From contig NZ_JALKBC010000009.1 in NCBI RefSeq assembly GCF_023015865.1, positions 1 through 64,000 on the forward strand: a stretch of 64,000 bases of DNA. The letters run 5' to 3'. The notes below the pieces were generated by a model. That model was given only the letters and a program-made list of their open reading frames with translations, had not been told where the DNA came from and did no database searches. This stretch comes from Arenibacter sp. F26102. GTDB taxonomy: Bacteria; Bacteroidota; Bacteroidia; Flavobacteriales; Flavobacteriaceae. Shown piece after piece: positions 53,414 through 63,365 of the stretch. Position 1 is the first letter of the stretch. Each line of letters begins with the position of its first letter. A program made the position numbers and the translations under genes.

Positions 53414-53447
53414 GAGTGATAATTTATACCCTTTGAGCCATAATTTA
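53414..53447 (+). promoter_or_regulatory. Candidate HTCS operator 3 (susC-susD operon)
   Basis: The plus strand contains ATAATTTATACCCTTTGA; over 34 aligned bases it differs from site 2 at only four positions. It is 124 bp upstream of the susC start, with the same orientation relative to transcription as sites 1 and 2. Confidence 0.75.
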
Positions 53448-53571
53448 AACCTTGGTCCTAGAATTATTTTTAACATTGCCTTAACAAATATTAACGCCAA
53501 GAACGTGGTATTAATTTGTTGGCAAATTCATTCACAATTAACCAATAAACAACCATTTAAATGAAACTTTT

Positions 53572-56500
53572 ATGATTACTGAAAAAAACAAACAATTTAG
53601 TTTAAAGTATGTTACCGGATTTATGGTAATAGTAGGGTTATTGCTCAGTGGATCAACTGGGTTAATGGCAGCCGGCACAAATAGTGTTTTGGGGGTACCA
53701 ATTTTAGAATTGGACAAGGATCAGGAGTTGACCATCACCGGTACGGTGACCAGCTCCGAAGACGGGATGCCAATTCCGGCGGTCAATGTAATAGTAAAGG
53801 GTACCAATAGTGGTACCACCTCAGATTTTGATGGAAATTATGCCATTACCGTTCCCTCGAGTAATAGTGTACTTGTGTTTTCCTCCATGGGTTATACTAC
53901 CAAAGAAATGGTGGTAGGATCCAATAAGGTAATAAACATATCATTGGATACCGATGTAAGTGCTCTTGATGAGGTAGTAGTAGTAGGTTATGGTTCGGCA
54001 AAAAAGGAAACGCTAACAGGTTCTATTGAGCAGGTTAAAGCTGAAGCCTTTGAAGATTTGGCAGTAGGAAGTCCAGCTTTGGCACTACAGGGTAGAACAC
54101 CCGGTCTGGTTGTTACTCGAACATCGTCAAGACCAGGCGACGAAGGGGTTAATTTTCTTATTAGAGGAGCCTCTTCTATAAATGGCATAGACCCCCTTAT
54201 TGTTATAGACGGTATTCCTGCTATAAATTCATCCTCTTTTAATGATATGAACCCTAATGATATTGAAAGTATCAGTGTATTAAAAGGTGGTTCTGCATCT
54301 GTATACGGTTCTCGTGCCGCTGGTGGTGTAATTTTAGTAACCACTAAAAAAGGAAAAGGAGATGTTAAGGTAGATATAAGTACAATTACTCGAATGGGTA
54401 CTATAGGGATTCGCCCACCATCACCAACTATGTCTCAATATGGACAACTTTATGCAGCGGCAGCTCGCGAAGATTTAGCTTCTGGAAAACCTCCTCGTTA
54501 TTTCTTTTGGAGCGACCTTGAAACTGTAGATAGAATAGCAGCTGGAGAAGAAGGGTATTACGATTTACCCATAAATGGTAGAATATGGTTGGGTAATGCG
54601 CCCCGATTTGATGAAATGTTCGGGAACTCATATTCTAGCCAACATAATATAAGTGTATCTGGAGGTACTGAAAAAAGTAATTTCCGTATCTCTGCGGGTT
54701 ATGATGAAAATGTTGGTGGTTTGAAAGTAGCAGATGATAGTGCTGATAGATATAATTTCTCTATAAATTATGGTGTTGATATAAGTAATAAACTAAGTCT
54801 AAATACCAATATAAGCTATTTACATAATAAATTTTCTGGACCAACATCGGGTTTGGCAAGGGAGGCAGCTACATGGGATGCACCTTTATTCCCGACTTAT
54901 AACCCCGATGGACAATATTACGCAAATTTTGGGGGTGTTAATATTACAGGTGATAGAAATGCCATAGCACAGGTTAAAGATGGAGGCCGGGAAAATAAGG
55001 CCGTTGAGCAGTTAAAAATAGCTGCACAGGCTACCTATAAATTTACTGACAATTTAAATTTTATAGGATCATATGCCATTAGTAGACAAAACAGCGAATA
55101 TCAAGCATATGCGGTTTCAGTACCTCTTTATAGTTGGGACGGAGGTTTCTCCAATAATATAAATAATACAAGTTATATTCAAGAAGGAACTGGACCAGAT
55201 GGAAAGGATGGCAACATTACCTATAAGAACTATAAAGGTGCTTTGAATTATACGAATAGCTTTGGAGATCATAATATTTCTGGTTTATTGGCAATAGAAG
55301 CAGAGAAAAATGAACTAAATGAGTATAACATTAGGAGAAATGGCTTTGTTGATTATGGTGTATACGATATTGACTTAGGCGCTACAGATCAACTTGTTAC
55401 AACTTCAGGAGGTGGTAATACATGGGGCTTTTTCGGATATATCGGACGTGTAAATTATGATTATAAAGGAAAATATCTATTGGAATTCCAAGGTAGACGA
55501 GATGGATCTTCAAGATTTGCAAAAGGTGCCAAATGGTCTAACTACGGTAGTGTATCCGGTGGTTGGGTTTTAAGTGCGGAAGAATTTCTTAATGATAGCG
55601 ACATCGTATCATTCTTAAAAATAAGAGGTGGTTATGGCGAATTAGGTAGTACTTCCGGTATTGGTAATTTTGGGTATTTATCAACTGTTGGCTTTGGTAC
55701 TACTGTTTTTGGTGAAACAAACGCAAATCAACAAGCAACTTCAAGAGCCAGTAGTTTATTTAGTAGTACTACAACATGGGAACGTATTGTTTCAAAAGAG
55801 ATTGGTTTGGACTTTAGATTATTTAATAACAAAGTATTCGGTTCATTAGACCTTTATCAGAAAGACAATGTAGGGATGCTTGTTAGAGGTATTACCCCAG
55901 ATGTGCTAGGAACAGCGACTCCGTTTACCAATATAGGTACCTTGGAAACTAAAGGTTGGGAAGCTATGTTGGGTTGGCAAGGTAAAGTGGGTGATTTGGA
56001 CTTCACTATAAGTGCTAATATGAGTGATTCCAGAAATGAAATTACTGAATATGATGGGGCTCAAACAATTTTTGAAAACCTAAATGATACTGATAGATCT
56101 AGAAACATCTTAGGAAAACCAATCAACTCGTTTTATTTATGGGAAACTGATGGTTATTTTGATTCTCAAGCTCAAGTTGACGCTTATTATGCCAGTCTTA
56201 ACCCAGGAGGCATATTGCCATCACAAAGCTCAAATGATGCCTTGCGACCAGGAGATATGATTGTTGTAGATTCCAACGGGGATGGTAACCTTGATAATGA
56301 TGATTTAACGTACAAAGGGGATGCTGCTCCACATTATGTCTACGGATTGAATTTTGATTTTAAATACAAGAATTTTGATGTAAGCGCATTTTTCCAGGGG
56401 GCTCTTGATCATCAAATATATAGGGAAGGTTATTTTGCACAACCTTTTCAAGCAGAATGGCAGAACCAATCCAATACGTGGTTAGGCAGAACATGGACGG

Positions 56501-56817
56501 AAGATAACCGTAATGCTGAGTTTCCTAGGTTAACTACCCAACGTGGACTATCTAGATGGAACTATAGAAGTAAGGACCACATTTTACAAAATAATAGATA
56601 TGTGAGATTAAAATCGCTTATTGTGGGATATAACTTTAAAGGATTACAAATCGGAAATACACCTATTAATACAGTGCGTATTTATTTCTCAGGAAATGAC
56701 TTGTTTGAGTCTACCAGTGTAAAAGATGGATATGACCCCGAATTTCAGCGTAGTTCTAATAACAGCGCCTATCCATTCATGCGTACATGGGCCTTAGGTT
56801 TAAAAGTATCCCTTTAA
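53572..56817 (+). CDS. SusC/RagA TonB-dependent outer-membrane transporter
   Basis: The 1081-residue protein has a signal region (MVIVGLLLSGSTGLMAAG), a carboxypeptidase-regulatory-like domain (about 55-135; ITGTVTSSEDGMPIPAVNVI), the SusC TonB-box-like ALDEVVVVGYG, a plug (about 150-265; FLIRGASSINGIDPLIVIDG, LKGGSASVYGSRAAGGVILV), and a barrel to the C-terminal LGLKVSL. Unlike the first SusC it has no STN domain, in keeping with control by the hybrid two-component system rather than a sigma/anti-sigma pair. It imports oligosaccharides with the SusD encoded 39 bp downstream. Confidence 0.96.
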   Translation: MITEKNKQFSLKYVTGFMVIVGLLLSGSTGLMAAGTNSVLGVPILELDKDQELTITGTVTSSEDGMPIPAVNVIVKGTNSGTTSDFDGNYAITVPSSNSVLVFSSMGYTTKEMVVGSNKVINISLDTDVSALDEVVVVGYGSAKKETLTGSIEQVKAEAFEDLAVGSPALALQGRTPGLVVTRTSSRPGDEGVNFLIRGASSINGIDPLIVIDGIPAINSSSFNDMNPNDIESISVLKGGSASVYGSRAAGGVILVTTKKGKGDVKVDISTITRMGTIGIRPPSPTMSQYGQLYAAAAREDLASGKPPRYFFWSDLETVDRIAAGEEGYYDLPINGRIWLGNAPRFDEMFGNSYSSQHNISVSGGTEKSNFRISAGYDENVGGLKVADDSADRYNFSINYGVDISNKLSLNTNISYLHNKFSGPTSGLAREAATWDAPLFPTYNPDGQYYANFGGVNITGDRNAIAQVKDGGRENKAVEQLKIAAQATYKFTDNLNFIGSYAISRQNSEYQAYAVSVPLYSWDGGFSNNINNTSYIQEGTGPDGKDGNITYKNYKGALNYTNSFGDHNISGLLAIEAEKNELNEYNIRRNGFVDYGVYDIDLGATDQLVTTSGGGNTWGFFGYIGRVNYDYKGKYLLEFQGRRDGSSRFAKGAKWSNYGSVSGGWVLSAEEFLNDSDIVSFLKIRGGYGELGSTSGIGNFGYLSTVGFGTTVFGETNANQQATSRASSLFSSTTTWERIVSKEIGLDFRLFNNKVFGSLDLYQKDNVGMLVRGITPDVLGTATPFTNIGTLETKGWEAMLGWQGKVGDLDFTISANMSDSRNEITEYDGAQTIFENLNDTDRSRNILGKPINSFYLWETDGYFDSQAQVDAYYASLNPGGILPSQSSNDALRPGDMIVVDSNGDGNLDNDDLTYKGDAAPHYVYGLNFDFKYKNFDVSAFFQGALDHQIYREGYFAQPFQAEWQNQSNTWLGRTWTEDNRNAEFPRLTTQRGLSRWNYRSKDHILQNNRYVRLKSLIVGYNFKGLQIGNTPINTVRIYFSGNDLFESTSVKDGYDPEFQRSSNNSAYPFMRTWALGLKVSL

Positions 56818-56856
56818 GGTTTAGCTATTTAATATTTTAAATTAAAAAACATTCAA

Positions 56857-58641
56857 ATGAAAAAATTAATATATAAAGTACTACCATGTGTTATGGTACT
56901 CTTTGCATCATGTGCAGACGAATTTATAGATTTAGCACCGCCAGCATCCATCACGGATGAAGTTTATTATACCGAAGCGGAGCATTTTTTAACAGGCTCC
57001 AACAGGTTTTATACAAACTTAATAGGATGGAGGGACCAAGGAGTATATGCAGATCACGGTTCCGATTTGGTCGGGTATACCGAAGACAGTGAGATGCAGG
57101 AATATAGTAGGGGAGACACTCAGGCGCCAGAAGCTGATGATTATTATTCAGACGCTTATTCGGCTATTAGAGATATGAACCTTTTACTTGCACGAGCTGA
57201 GACTTATGATGGAGAAGGAACTATTGGAGAATATGTGGCAGCAACTAAATTTCATAGAGCTTGGCAGTATTTCTTTTTAGTACAGCGTTTTGGAGGAGTT
57301 ACTTTGGTTACTCAACCTCTAGATGTTGATTCTGAAGAATTATATGGGACACGCAATAGTAGATATGAAGTTGTTGCTCAAATAATAGCCGACTTGGATG
57401 ATGCTATAGCCGGGTTACCTTCAGAACAGGAAATTAGCTCTTCTGATAAAGGAAAGATTAGTAAATGGGCTGCCATGGCTTTTAAAGCAGAAGTTCTATT
57501 ACATGAAGCAACTTGGATGAAATATGTAGGTGATAGTACGGATGGTGATGGTATTAGCACGGGAGCTGGCAGCGCTGGGTTCGATACTGGTAAAATAAAC
57601 GCCTATTTACAGGAAGTTGCAACCTTAACGAAAACAGTTATGGATCAAGGCGGTTATGAGCTTTGGGATAATAACGATGTTCTTGATAATTTGAGTTCAA
57701 ATTTCTTATTCAATCTGGAAGACGGTGGGTCTAACCCTGCTGGATTGGACAAGGCATCCAATAAGGAATTTATTTTTTACGGGAAATACGATTTTACTTT
57801 TAGACAGGCTGGCACACTAGTAAGTCATGTTTTTGAAGGAAGGGTAAAGCCCAGTAGAAAAATGATGGATATGTTTTTATCCAGTGATGGATTACCTATT
57901 GATCAGTCTCCATTGTTTCAGGGATATGCAAATACAGAAGATGAATTCCAAAACAGGGATTTAAGAATGAGAGCTTATTTTACCTATCATAAAAATCTTG
58001 GTGAGATACCTGAAACTGGCGACGTGCTTTTAAATGGAACAAATAATTTCGGTTACTTCAATTCTAAGTTTATGAGTTGGAATTGGGGAACGGATATTGC
58101 CTATAGGGCAACAACTACCGAAGCCTATGACATACCCTTTTTACGCCTTGCCGAAGTATATTTAATGTATGCCGAGGCTTTGTACGAGTTGAATGGAAGT
58201 CTAACTGATGCTGAAATGAACGAATCTATAAATTTAGTTAAAGCTAGGGCTGGATTGCCACCTATTAGCAATACTTTTTTAACGGCTAACGGCATGGATA
58301 TAGGTACAGAAATTCGTAGAGAACGTACCATTGAGCTTTATGCGGAGAGTGCAACAAGGTTTAATGACTTAAAACGATGGGGTATTGCTGAGGAAGAATT
58401 AGGTGAAACCATTTATGGCGCTGTTATAGAAGGTACTGCTTATGAAGGAAACACAGCTTTATATAATCCGGCTGCATATGGTTTCGGAGAAGCAACCACC
58501 ACAACGGGAGTTGGCAATAGAAGATGTCTCATAGTACAGCCGGCATCAATTCGCAACTTTACCAGAAAAAATTACTTATTCCCTATACCTACATCCCAGA
58601 CGGGTTTAAATGATAAGTTACTTCAAAACCCCGGGTATTAA
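56857..58641 (+). CDS. SusD/RagB glycan-binding outer-membrane lipoprotein
   Basis: The 594-residue protein has a lipoprotein signal (lipobox FASC, Cys about 20) and the SusD layout: DLAPPASITDEVYYTEAEHF, TPR-like helices (KFHRAWQYFFLVQRFGGVTL), PFLRLAEVYLMYAEALYELN, NLVKARAGLPPI, RRERTIELYAESATRFNDLK, and the C-terminal YLFPIPTSQTGLNDKLLQNP. It caps the SusC pore and binds glycan at the cell surface. A strong terminator closes the operon 30 bp downstream. Confidence 0.96.
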   Translation: MKKLIYKVLPCVMVLFASCADEFIDLAPPASITDEVYYTEAEHFLTGSNRFYTNLIGWRDQGVYADHGSDLVGYTEDSEMQEYSRGDTQAPEADDYYSDAYSAIRDMNLLLARAETYDGEGTIGEYVAATKFHRAWQYFFLVQRFGGVTLVTQPLDVDSEELYGTRNSRYEVVAQIIADLDDAIAGLPSEQEISSSDKGKISKWAAMAFKAEVLLHEATWMKYVGDSTDGDGISTGAGSAGFDTGKINAYLQEVATLTKTVMDQGGYELWDNNDVLDNLSSNFLFNLEDGGSNPAGLDKASNKEFIFYGKYDFTFRQAGTLVSHVFEGRVKPSRKMMDMFLSSDGLPIDQSPLFQGYANTEDEFQNRDLRMRAYFTYHKNLGEIPETGDVLLNGTNNFGYFNSKFMSWNWGTDIAYRATTTEAYDIPFLRLAEVYLMYAEALYELNGSLTDAEMNESINLVKARAGLPPISNTFLTANGMDIGTEIRRERTIELYAESATRFNDLKRWGIAEEELGETIYGAVIEGTAYEGNTALYNPAAYGFGEATTTTGVGNRRCLIVQPASIRNFTRKNYLFPIPTSQTGLNDKLLQNPGY

Positions 58642-58671
58642 AATAATTAGTTGAGTTAGTTAGTTGAAAGG

Positions 58672-58703
58672 GCGGTCATGATTAAAATCATGGCCGCTTT
58701 TTT
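58672..58703 (+). terminator. Rho-independent terminator after susD
   Basis: A 12-bp stem (58672-58683 with 58686-58697, one T-G pair), very GC-rich at its base (GCGG/CCGC), is followed by a run of six T. It closes the susC-susD operon. Confidence 0.92.
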
Positions 58704-58724
58704 ATTTATGGAAATGGAGGGGAA

Positions 58725-58743
58725 AATATCCTTTGAGTTATAT
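58725..58743 (+). promoter_or_regulatory. Weak half-match to the HTCS operator
   Basis: ATATCCTTTGAGTTATA shares CCTTTGAG and flanking ATA with site 3, but the upstream half does not match. It lies between the susD terminator and the stop codon of the regulator gene, with no plus-strand gene downstream. Probably chance or a relic. Confidence 0.2.
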
Positions 58744-58752
58744 TTAGGCGGA

Positions 58753-61700
58753 TCACTTCCCTTTTTGTTCTATAAATTCTGTTGGGGTCATATTAAATAA
58801 TTCCCGAAAGGTTTTACTAAAATAGGCAGTAGAGTTAAAACCACTCATATAGGTTATCTCCTTTATAGTATATTGGTTACTTTGAAGCAATTCCGAAGCG
58901 TACCTTAACCTTATGGTGCGTATAAAGTGGCTAGGATTATTGCCTGTGAGCGAATTTATTTTTCGGTAAAGTTGAGATCTCCCTATCCCCAATTCTTTTG
59001 AGAGGTCCTCTTGCTTGAAGTCTACATTGCTTATGTTTTCAATGATATTCTTGGTAGCTTTATCCAAAAACACCTCGTCCATATTATTTGTTGTGACCTC
59101 ACTGGACGAAAAAATACCTCCAATTTCAGAAAACCGCTCCCGGAGTCTATTTTTTGTTGCAAGCAAATTACTTATTCGGGCTTTAAGGACACTGGTTACA
59201 AAAGGTTTGGCTAGGTAGCCATCGGCACCACTTTCATATCCTTCTATCCGATCGTTGTCCAAGCTTCTTGCCGTTAGTAGAAGCACTGGAATATGACAGG
59301 TATCAAAATCCATTTTTATTTCCTTGCACAGTTCAAAGCCATCCATTTTAGGCATCATTACATCGCTAATAATTAGATCCGGAAAGATTTTTTTTGCAAT
59401 TTTCAACCCTTTGCTGCCATTGGCCGCTTCCTTAATGATGTAGTCATTTTGCAAATCGGATGCAAGGTGTCTTCGTAATTCATTATTGTCTTCTACGATC
59501 AATACGGTAGGTAATTTCTTATTGGTGTCGCTTTCATTTATAACGGACGTGTTGGGTTCCTCACTCGCTATACTCATTTCATAGTCGACCGCATTCATAG
59601 AGTTGATCAGGAATTCATTTTTTATATTCTCAACGTTTTCCGGTTCCAAATCATAGTTTATAGGCAGTTTTACGGTGAATTTGCTTCCCTTTTTACGTTG
59701 GCTTTCAACCATTATTTCGCCCTTGTGGATTCCTACTAGCGCCTTCGTAAAATTTAATCCTATTCCGGTACCCGATGTTGTGCTATCCGGGTGATAAAAC
59801 CTTCTAAAGATATTCTTTAGTTGCTCTTTGTCCAATCCCACACCACTGTCGGTAATCACTATCTCGACATATTCGTTGAAGCTCTCCTTCTTTGACCAAA
59901 AACCGGGTTTTCCATTGCCCTTGGATGACCTTTTATTGACCGAAACGCTAATGGAGCCCCCCCTATCTGTAAATTTAATAGCATTGGAAATTAGGTTGGT
60001 AATTATTTTTTCAACTTTGTCAAAATCAAAAAGGGTGGTAATATTTTTAGTATCAGATTCAAAGGTATATTTTAATTCTTTTTTAGTAGCTAGTGGCTCG
60101 AAAAGGGAAAAAATATCATTACAGAATTTGACGATGTTTCCTTTCTCCAGTTGTAGGGGAGACATGCCCACATCCATTTTTCTATAATCCAGTAATTGGT
60201 TTACCAGGTGCAACAGTCTTCTTGCGCTTCTTTGAATTGTAATAGCCGAAGATTTAATTTGATCGGAATCCGTGATACTTGATAAAATTTTGTCAACTGG
60301 GTTGAGTATTAGTGTTAATGGAGTTCTGAATTCATGGGAGACATTCACAAAGAATTCCAGTTTCATTTGGTCAAGTTCTCGACGTTGTGAGGCTTTTACC
60401 TTTAGTGTGTAAAAATTAATTAATGCCCATAATATTAGACCGCCTACGATCAAGTAAATAATCTTCATCCACCAAGTCTGCCAAAAAGGAGGTAAGATTT
60501 TGATATCAATTCTCGAGGATTCGGCATCTTCCCATTGGCCGTCCAATGAAGCCTTTACCTCGAAGGAATAATCCCCAGGTTTTAGATTGGAGAGGTTCAC
60601 TACCCTGTTGTTCCCTGTATCTATAAAATTATCATCCAAACCATCCATTTTATAGGCATATTGTACCAATTCCGGATTTTCATAATGGAGTGCAACAAAC
60701 TCGAAGGAGATATAATTTTCATCGTACTTTAAAGTTATATCCCGAACTTCGTTGATCGCTTTGTTAAGGAGCACCCTTCCGTTTACGGAATCGCCTGGAT
60801 AGATTTTTGTGTTATTGAGCTTAAAGCTGGTAATGTACGGTCTTAATTTTGGTACAGAATCCAACTGAAAATTATTGGGATCGAATACGTTGAAGCCGTT
60901 GATGCCACCAATAATAATACGTCCATCTTTGGTCTTTTCAATGGACTTGCTCTGATATTCCGGCCCTTGCAGACCATCATGTTCGTTGAAATTTCTAAAT
61001 TGATGTGTATTAGGGTTCAATTGGGAAAGACCGCTTTTTGTTGTTATCCATAGATTGTGGTTGTTGTCTTCTTTTATTCCTACCACCAGATTATTGGGAA
61101 GTTCGTTTTTGGTGGTGTACGACCTAATAACTTTCAGGTCGCTATCAAGTTTAAAAATTCCATTGTCCGTTCCCAACCAAATATTCCCAAGATGATCCTC
61201 TTTAATGTAGTTTATGCCATTGCCTTCTATACCATTTTCTTTTATTTGCTGGAATTGGATTTGTTCAGGTGCAAATTCTTCCAGTTTACTTAATTCTATA
61301 AAATTTAAACCCAGTGATGTACCGATTAGTAAACGATTTTTGGAATCTATATAGAGAAAGAACACAAAATTACTGGCCAGGCCATTATCATTTTGAATGG
61401 TATTTTTGTAGTTCTTAAATCGTCCGGTACTCTGGTCCAACAAACTTAAGCCCTCTGTTCTGAGTCCAAACCAAAGTCTATGTCTGTTGTCCTCGACCCC
61501 TGTCCATACAGAGCTTTCACCAATGGAATTGGAATCTGATGAATTATGGAGGTACCGGTTAAACGTCTTTAGTTCAGGGTCAAATTTATTTACCCCACCG
61601 TCCAAGGTACAAACCCAAATATGGCCGCTGGAAGATTCAAAGGTATATAGGATTTTGTTGGAGCTTAGGGAATTGGGATTTCTTGGGTCATGGCTAAAAT

Positions 61701-62919
61701 GTTTATAGGAAATGTTCTCCTCATCAAAAAGATTGAGTCCGCCATTGTAGGCACTGATCCAAATTCTTTCCTTGGAATCCTCCAAAACCGACTGCACTAT
61801 TTTTTCATTAAGACCATTTGGATTATTGGGTTGGTAATAATAATGGCCGAAGAAATATTTTGAAGGGTCTAACTTGCTAACTCCTTTATCATAACTTCCG
61901 ATCCATAAAATACCATTATCGTCCTCGTAAATGACCGAGGGTTTATCATTAGGTATCGAAAACGGATCAAAAGGATCATTTAAAATATTTTGGACCGCTT
62001 TTTTTTCTTCACCATTGAAAAGGAAAAGGCCATGCCCATCTGTTGACAGCCAAACTGTCCCATTTTTATCAAGGTGGAAATCCCTGATGGGAATGTCGCC
62101 ATCGACCAAAGAAATAGGTGTAAATTTGTTGTCATTTTTGGTCCACAAAATAATATTGGACAAATTATTTCCTATCCAGAAATCGTCATTGGAGTCTATG
62201 TATACTGTTTTTGGTATATGGTTAAGTTCATAGGGAACGGAGACATTAATGTGTACTCTTTCAAAATTATCATTAGGCGGATCGTATCTATTAAGATATT
62301 GGCCATTGGTCACAAACCAAAGTGCATTTTTGCTGTCCTTAATTATAAAATTTACACTGTTGTTGTCCAAAGAATTGGTATTGACAGCTTTATTATAATA
62401 ATAGGATAAATTCAACTTTTCACTATTGCTTGGATTGTCCTGAAGATCAATTTTAATTACCCCGTTATTGGTTGCTATCCAAAGTATGTTGGTCACCGAA
62501 TCATACAATAGATCGTTTATTATTTTTCTGGGGCTCCTGGAAAGGGATTGTTCCCCATATAAATTAATGCGATGAAACTTATTGGTCTTTTTATCCAAAA
62601 AATTTAGCCCATTGCTCGTTCCTACCCAAAGATTGCCATATTTGTCCTCGGCTATCGTATTAATTCTATTGTTGCTTATAGAGGTGGAATCGTTAAGGAT
62701 GGATCGGTATATCTCAAACCCATAGCCGTCATATTTATTTAGACCGTCTATAGTGCCAAACCACATAAAACCATCACTATCCTGAAAAATCGCCATACAA
62801 GTACTGCTGGACAGACCGTCTATGGTATTTAAATTTTCAAATTTGAGATTGTTGAATTGCCCCAATACTGAATGGGATAAAAAACAAGCCATAATGATTG
62901 CACATATGCGGAGGAACAT
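58753..62919 (-). CDS. Hybrid two-component system (HTCS) sensor-regulator
   Basis: The 1388-residue protein joins all parts of a two-component system. It has a signal sequence, a periplasmic sensor with two propellers of Reg_prop repeats (starting LNTIDGLSSSTCMAIFQDSD), a Y_Y_Y domain (about 700-800; YAYKMDGLDDNFIDTGNN) and one membrane helix (about 815-835). A histidine kinase follows (NVSHEFRTPLTLI, His about 862; an ATPase with GTGIGLNFTKALV), then a receiver domain (ISDVMMPKMDGFE, phospho-Asp about 1186) and an AraC-type DNA-binding domain (about 1285-1385; LGIGRSQLYRKINSLTGN). HTCS proteins bind a glycan product in the periplasm and activate the nearby glycan locus. It is convergent with susD and probably binds the three shared sites. 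Confidence 0.96.
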   Translation of the reverse strand: MFLRICAIIMACFLSHSVLGQFNNLKFENLNTIDGLSSSTCMAIFQDSDGFMWFGTIDGLNKYDGYGFEIYRSILNDSTSISNNRINTIAEDKYGNLWVGTSNGLNFLDKKTNKFHRINLYGEQSLSRSPRKIINDLLYDSVTNILWIATNNGVIKIDLQDNPSNSEKLNLSYYYNKAVNTNSLDNNSVNFIIKDSKNALWFVTNGQYLNRYDPPNDNFERVHINVSVPYELNHIPKTVYIDSNDDFWIGNNLSNIILWTKNDNKFTPISLVDGDIPIRDFHLDKNGTVWLSTDGHGLFLFNGEEKKAVQNILNDPFDPFSIPNDKPSVIYEDDNGILWIGSYDKGVSKLDPSKYFFGHYYYQPNNPNGLNEKIVQSVLEDSKERIWISAYNGGLNLFDEENISYKHFSHDPRNPNSLSSNKILYTFESSSGHIWVCTLDGGVNKFDPELKTFNRYLHNSSDSNSIGESSVWTGVEDNRHRLWFGLRTEGLSLLDQSTGRFKNYKNTIQNDNGLASNFVFFLYIDSKNRLLIGTSLGLNFIELSKLEEFAPEQIQFQQIKENGIEGNGINYIKEDHLGNIWLGTDNGIFKLDSDLKVIRSYTTKNELPNNLVVGIKEDNNHNLWITTKSGLSQLNPNTHQFRNFNEHDGLQGPEYQSKSIEKTKDGRIIIGGINGFNVFDPNNFQLDSVPKLRPYITSFKLNNTKIYPGDSVNGRVLLNKAINEVRDITLKYDENYISFEFVALHYENPELVQYAYKMDGLDDNFIDTGNNRVVNLSNLKPGDYSFEVKASLDGQWEDAESSRIDIKILPPFWQTWWMKIIYLIVGGLILWALINFYTLKVKASQRRELDQMKLEFFVNVSHEFRTPLTLILNPVDKILSSITDSDQIKSSAITIQRSARRLLHLVNQLLDYRKMDVGMSPLQLEKGNIVKFCNDIFSLFEPLATKKELKYTFESDTKNITTLFDFDKVEKIITNLISNAIKFTDRGGSISVSVNKRSSKGNGKPGFWSKKESFNEYVEIVITDSGVGLDKEQLKNIFRRFYHPDSTTSGTGIGLNFTKALVGIHKGEIMVESQRKKGSKFTVKLPINYDLEPENVENIKNEFLINSMNAVDYEMSIASEEPNTSVINESDTNKKLPTVLIVEDNNELRRHLASDLQNDYIIKEAANGSKGLKIAKKIFPDLIISDVMMPKMDGFELCKEIKMDFDTCHIPVLLLTARSLDNDRIEGYESGADGYLAKPFVTSVLKARISNLLATKNRLRERFSEIGGIFSSSEVTTNNMDEVFLDKATKNIIENISNVDFKQEDLSKELGIGRSQLYRKINSLTGNNPSHFIRTIRLRYASELLQSNQYTIKEITYMSGFNSTAYFSKTFRELFNMTPTEFIEQKGK

Positions 62920-63012
62920 TGCTTACAATTTGGGTTTTAAATTACTATTGGTTAAACCTATAATAAATTCGTGAAATTTGTATTGTAATAACTATGAAGT
63001 TGCTATAAGCCC

Positions 63013-63037
63013 TTTTGTGCACAAGATAAGCACAAAA
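63013..63037. promoter_or_regulatory. 8-bp perfect inverted repeat upstream of the HTCS gene
   Basis: TTTTGTGC (63013-63020) and GCACAAAA (63030-63037) are separated by nine bases, about 95 bp before the regulator start. Arrangement and position fit an operator for a dimeric regulator, though it could also be a leader hairpin. Confidence 0.4.
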
Positions 63038-63246
63038 AAGTAAACTTAAAATTAATTAACTCCCCTGCTATTAAGGTGTACGTGGATTGTTTAAGCTTAT
63101 AGGTTAAAATGCTCGACTCAATTTCGGTAGTTGCCATATTAAAAAACCGTGGTATGGAAACCAAAATGCGTTATGTAAGAAAACAATTTTCCATAAAATT
63201 TACTGTGACTCACATCAAGACAGTATTATTACTTATTGACAATTGA

Positions 63247-63292
63247 GGAAAAACCTGTACTCCATCGTAGTGAGTTTTTAGTCGGTTTTTCC
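63247..63292. other. Inverted repeat GGAAAAACC / GGTTTTTCC
   Basis: A perfect 9-bp pair (63247-63255 with 63284-63292) encloses a smaller ACTC/GAGT pair. It may be a transcription end signal in either direction or a folded leader. Confidence 0.4.
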
Positions 63293-63365
63293 CAAGGTAA
63301 AATTCTGTTATGGCTGTGTTACTTTAATATGTATATTTAAAAGTGAATTTTCTCCTGATCTTCGC

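Larger units (their letters stand above)
52913..53571. promoter_or_regulatory. Divergent control region between sulfatase operon and susC
   Basis: This 659-bp gap has no gene. It carries two operator-like sites in opposite orientation, one for each side (53069-53110 and 53414-53447), and must contain the promoters of both operons. The remaining bases are AT-rich without further recognised signals. Confidence 0.7.

Noticed and set aside
25986-53571. The locus as a classical ulvan utilisation system
   Set aside because: GH88, sulfatases and lyases fit ulvan, but no rhamnosidase was recognised and two fucosidases are present, so I did not call ulvan as the substrate.
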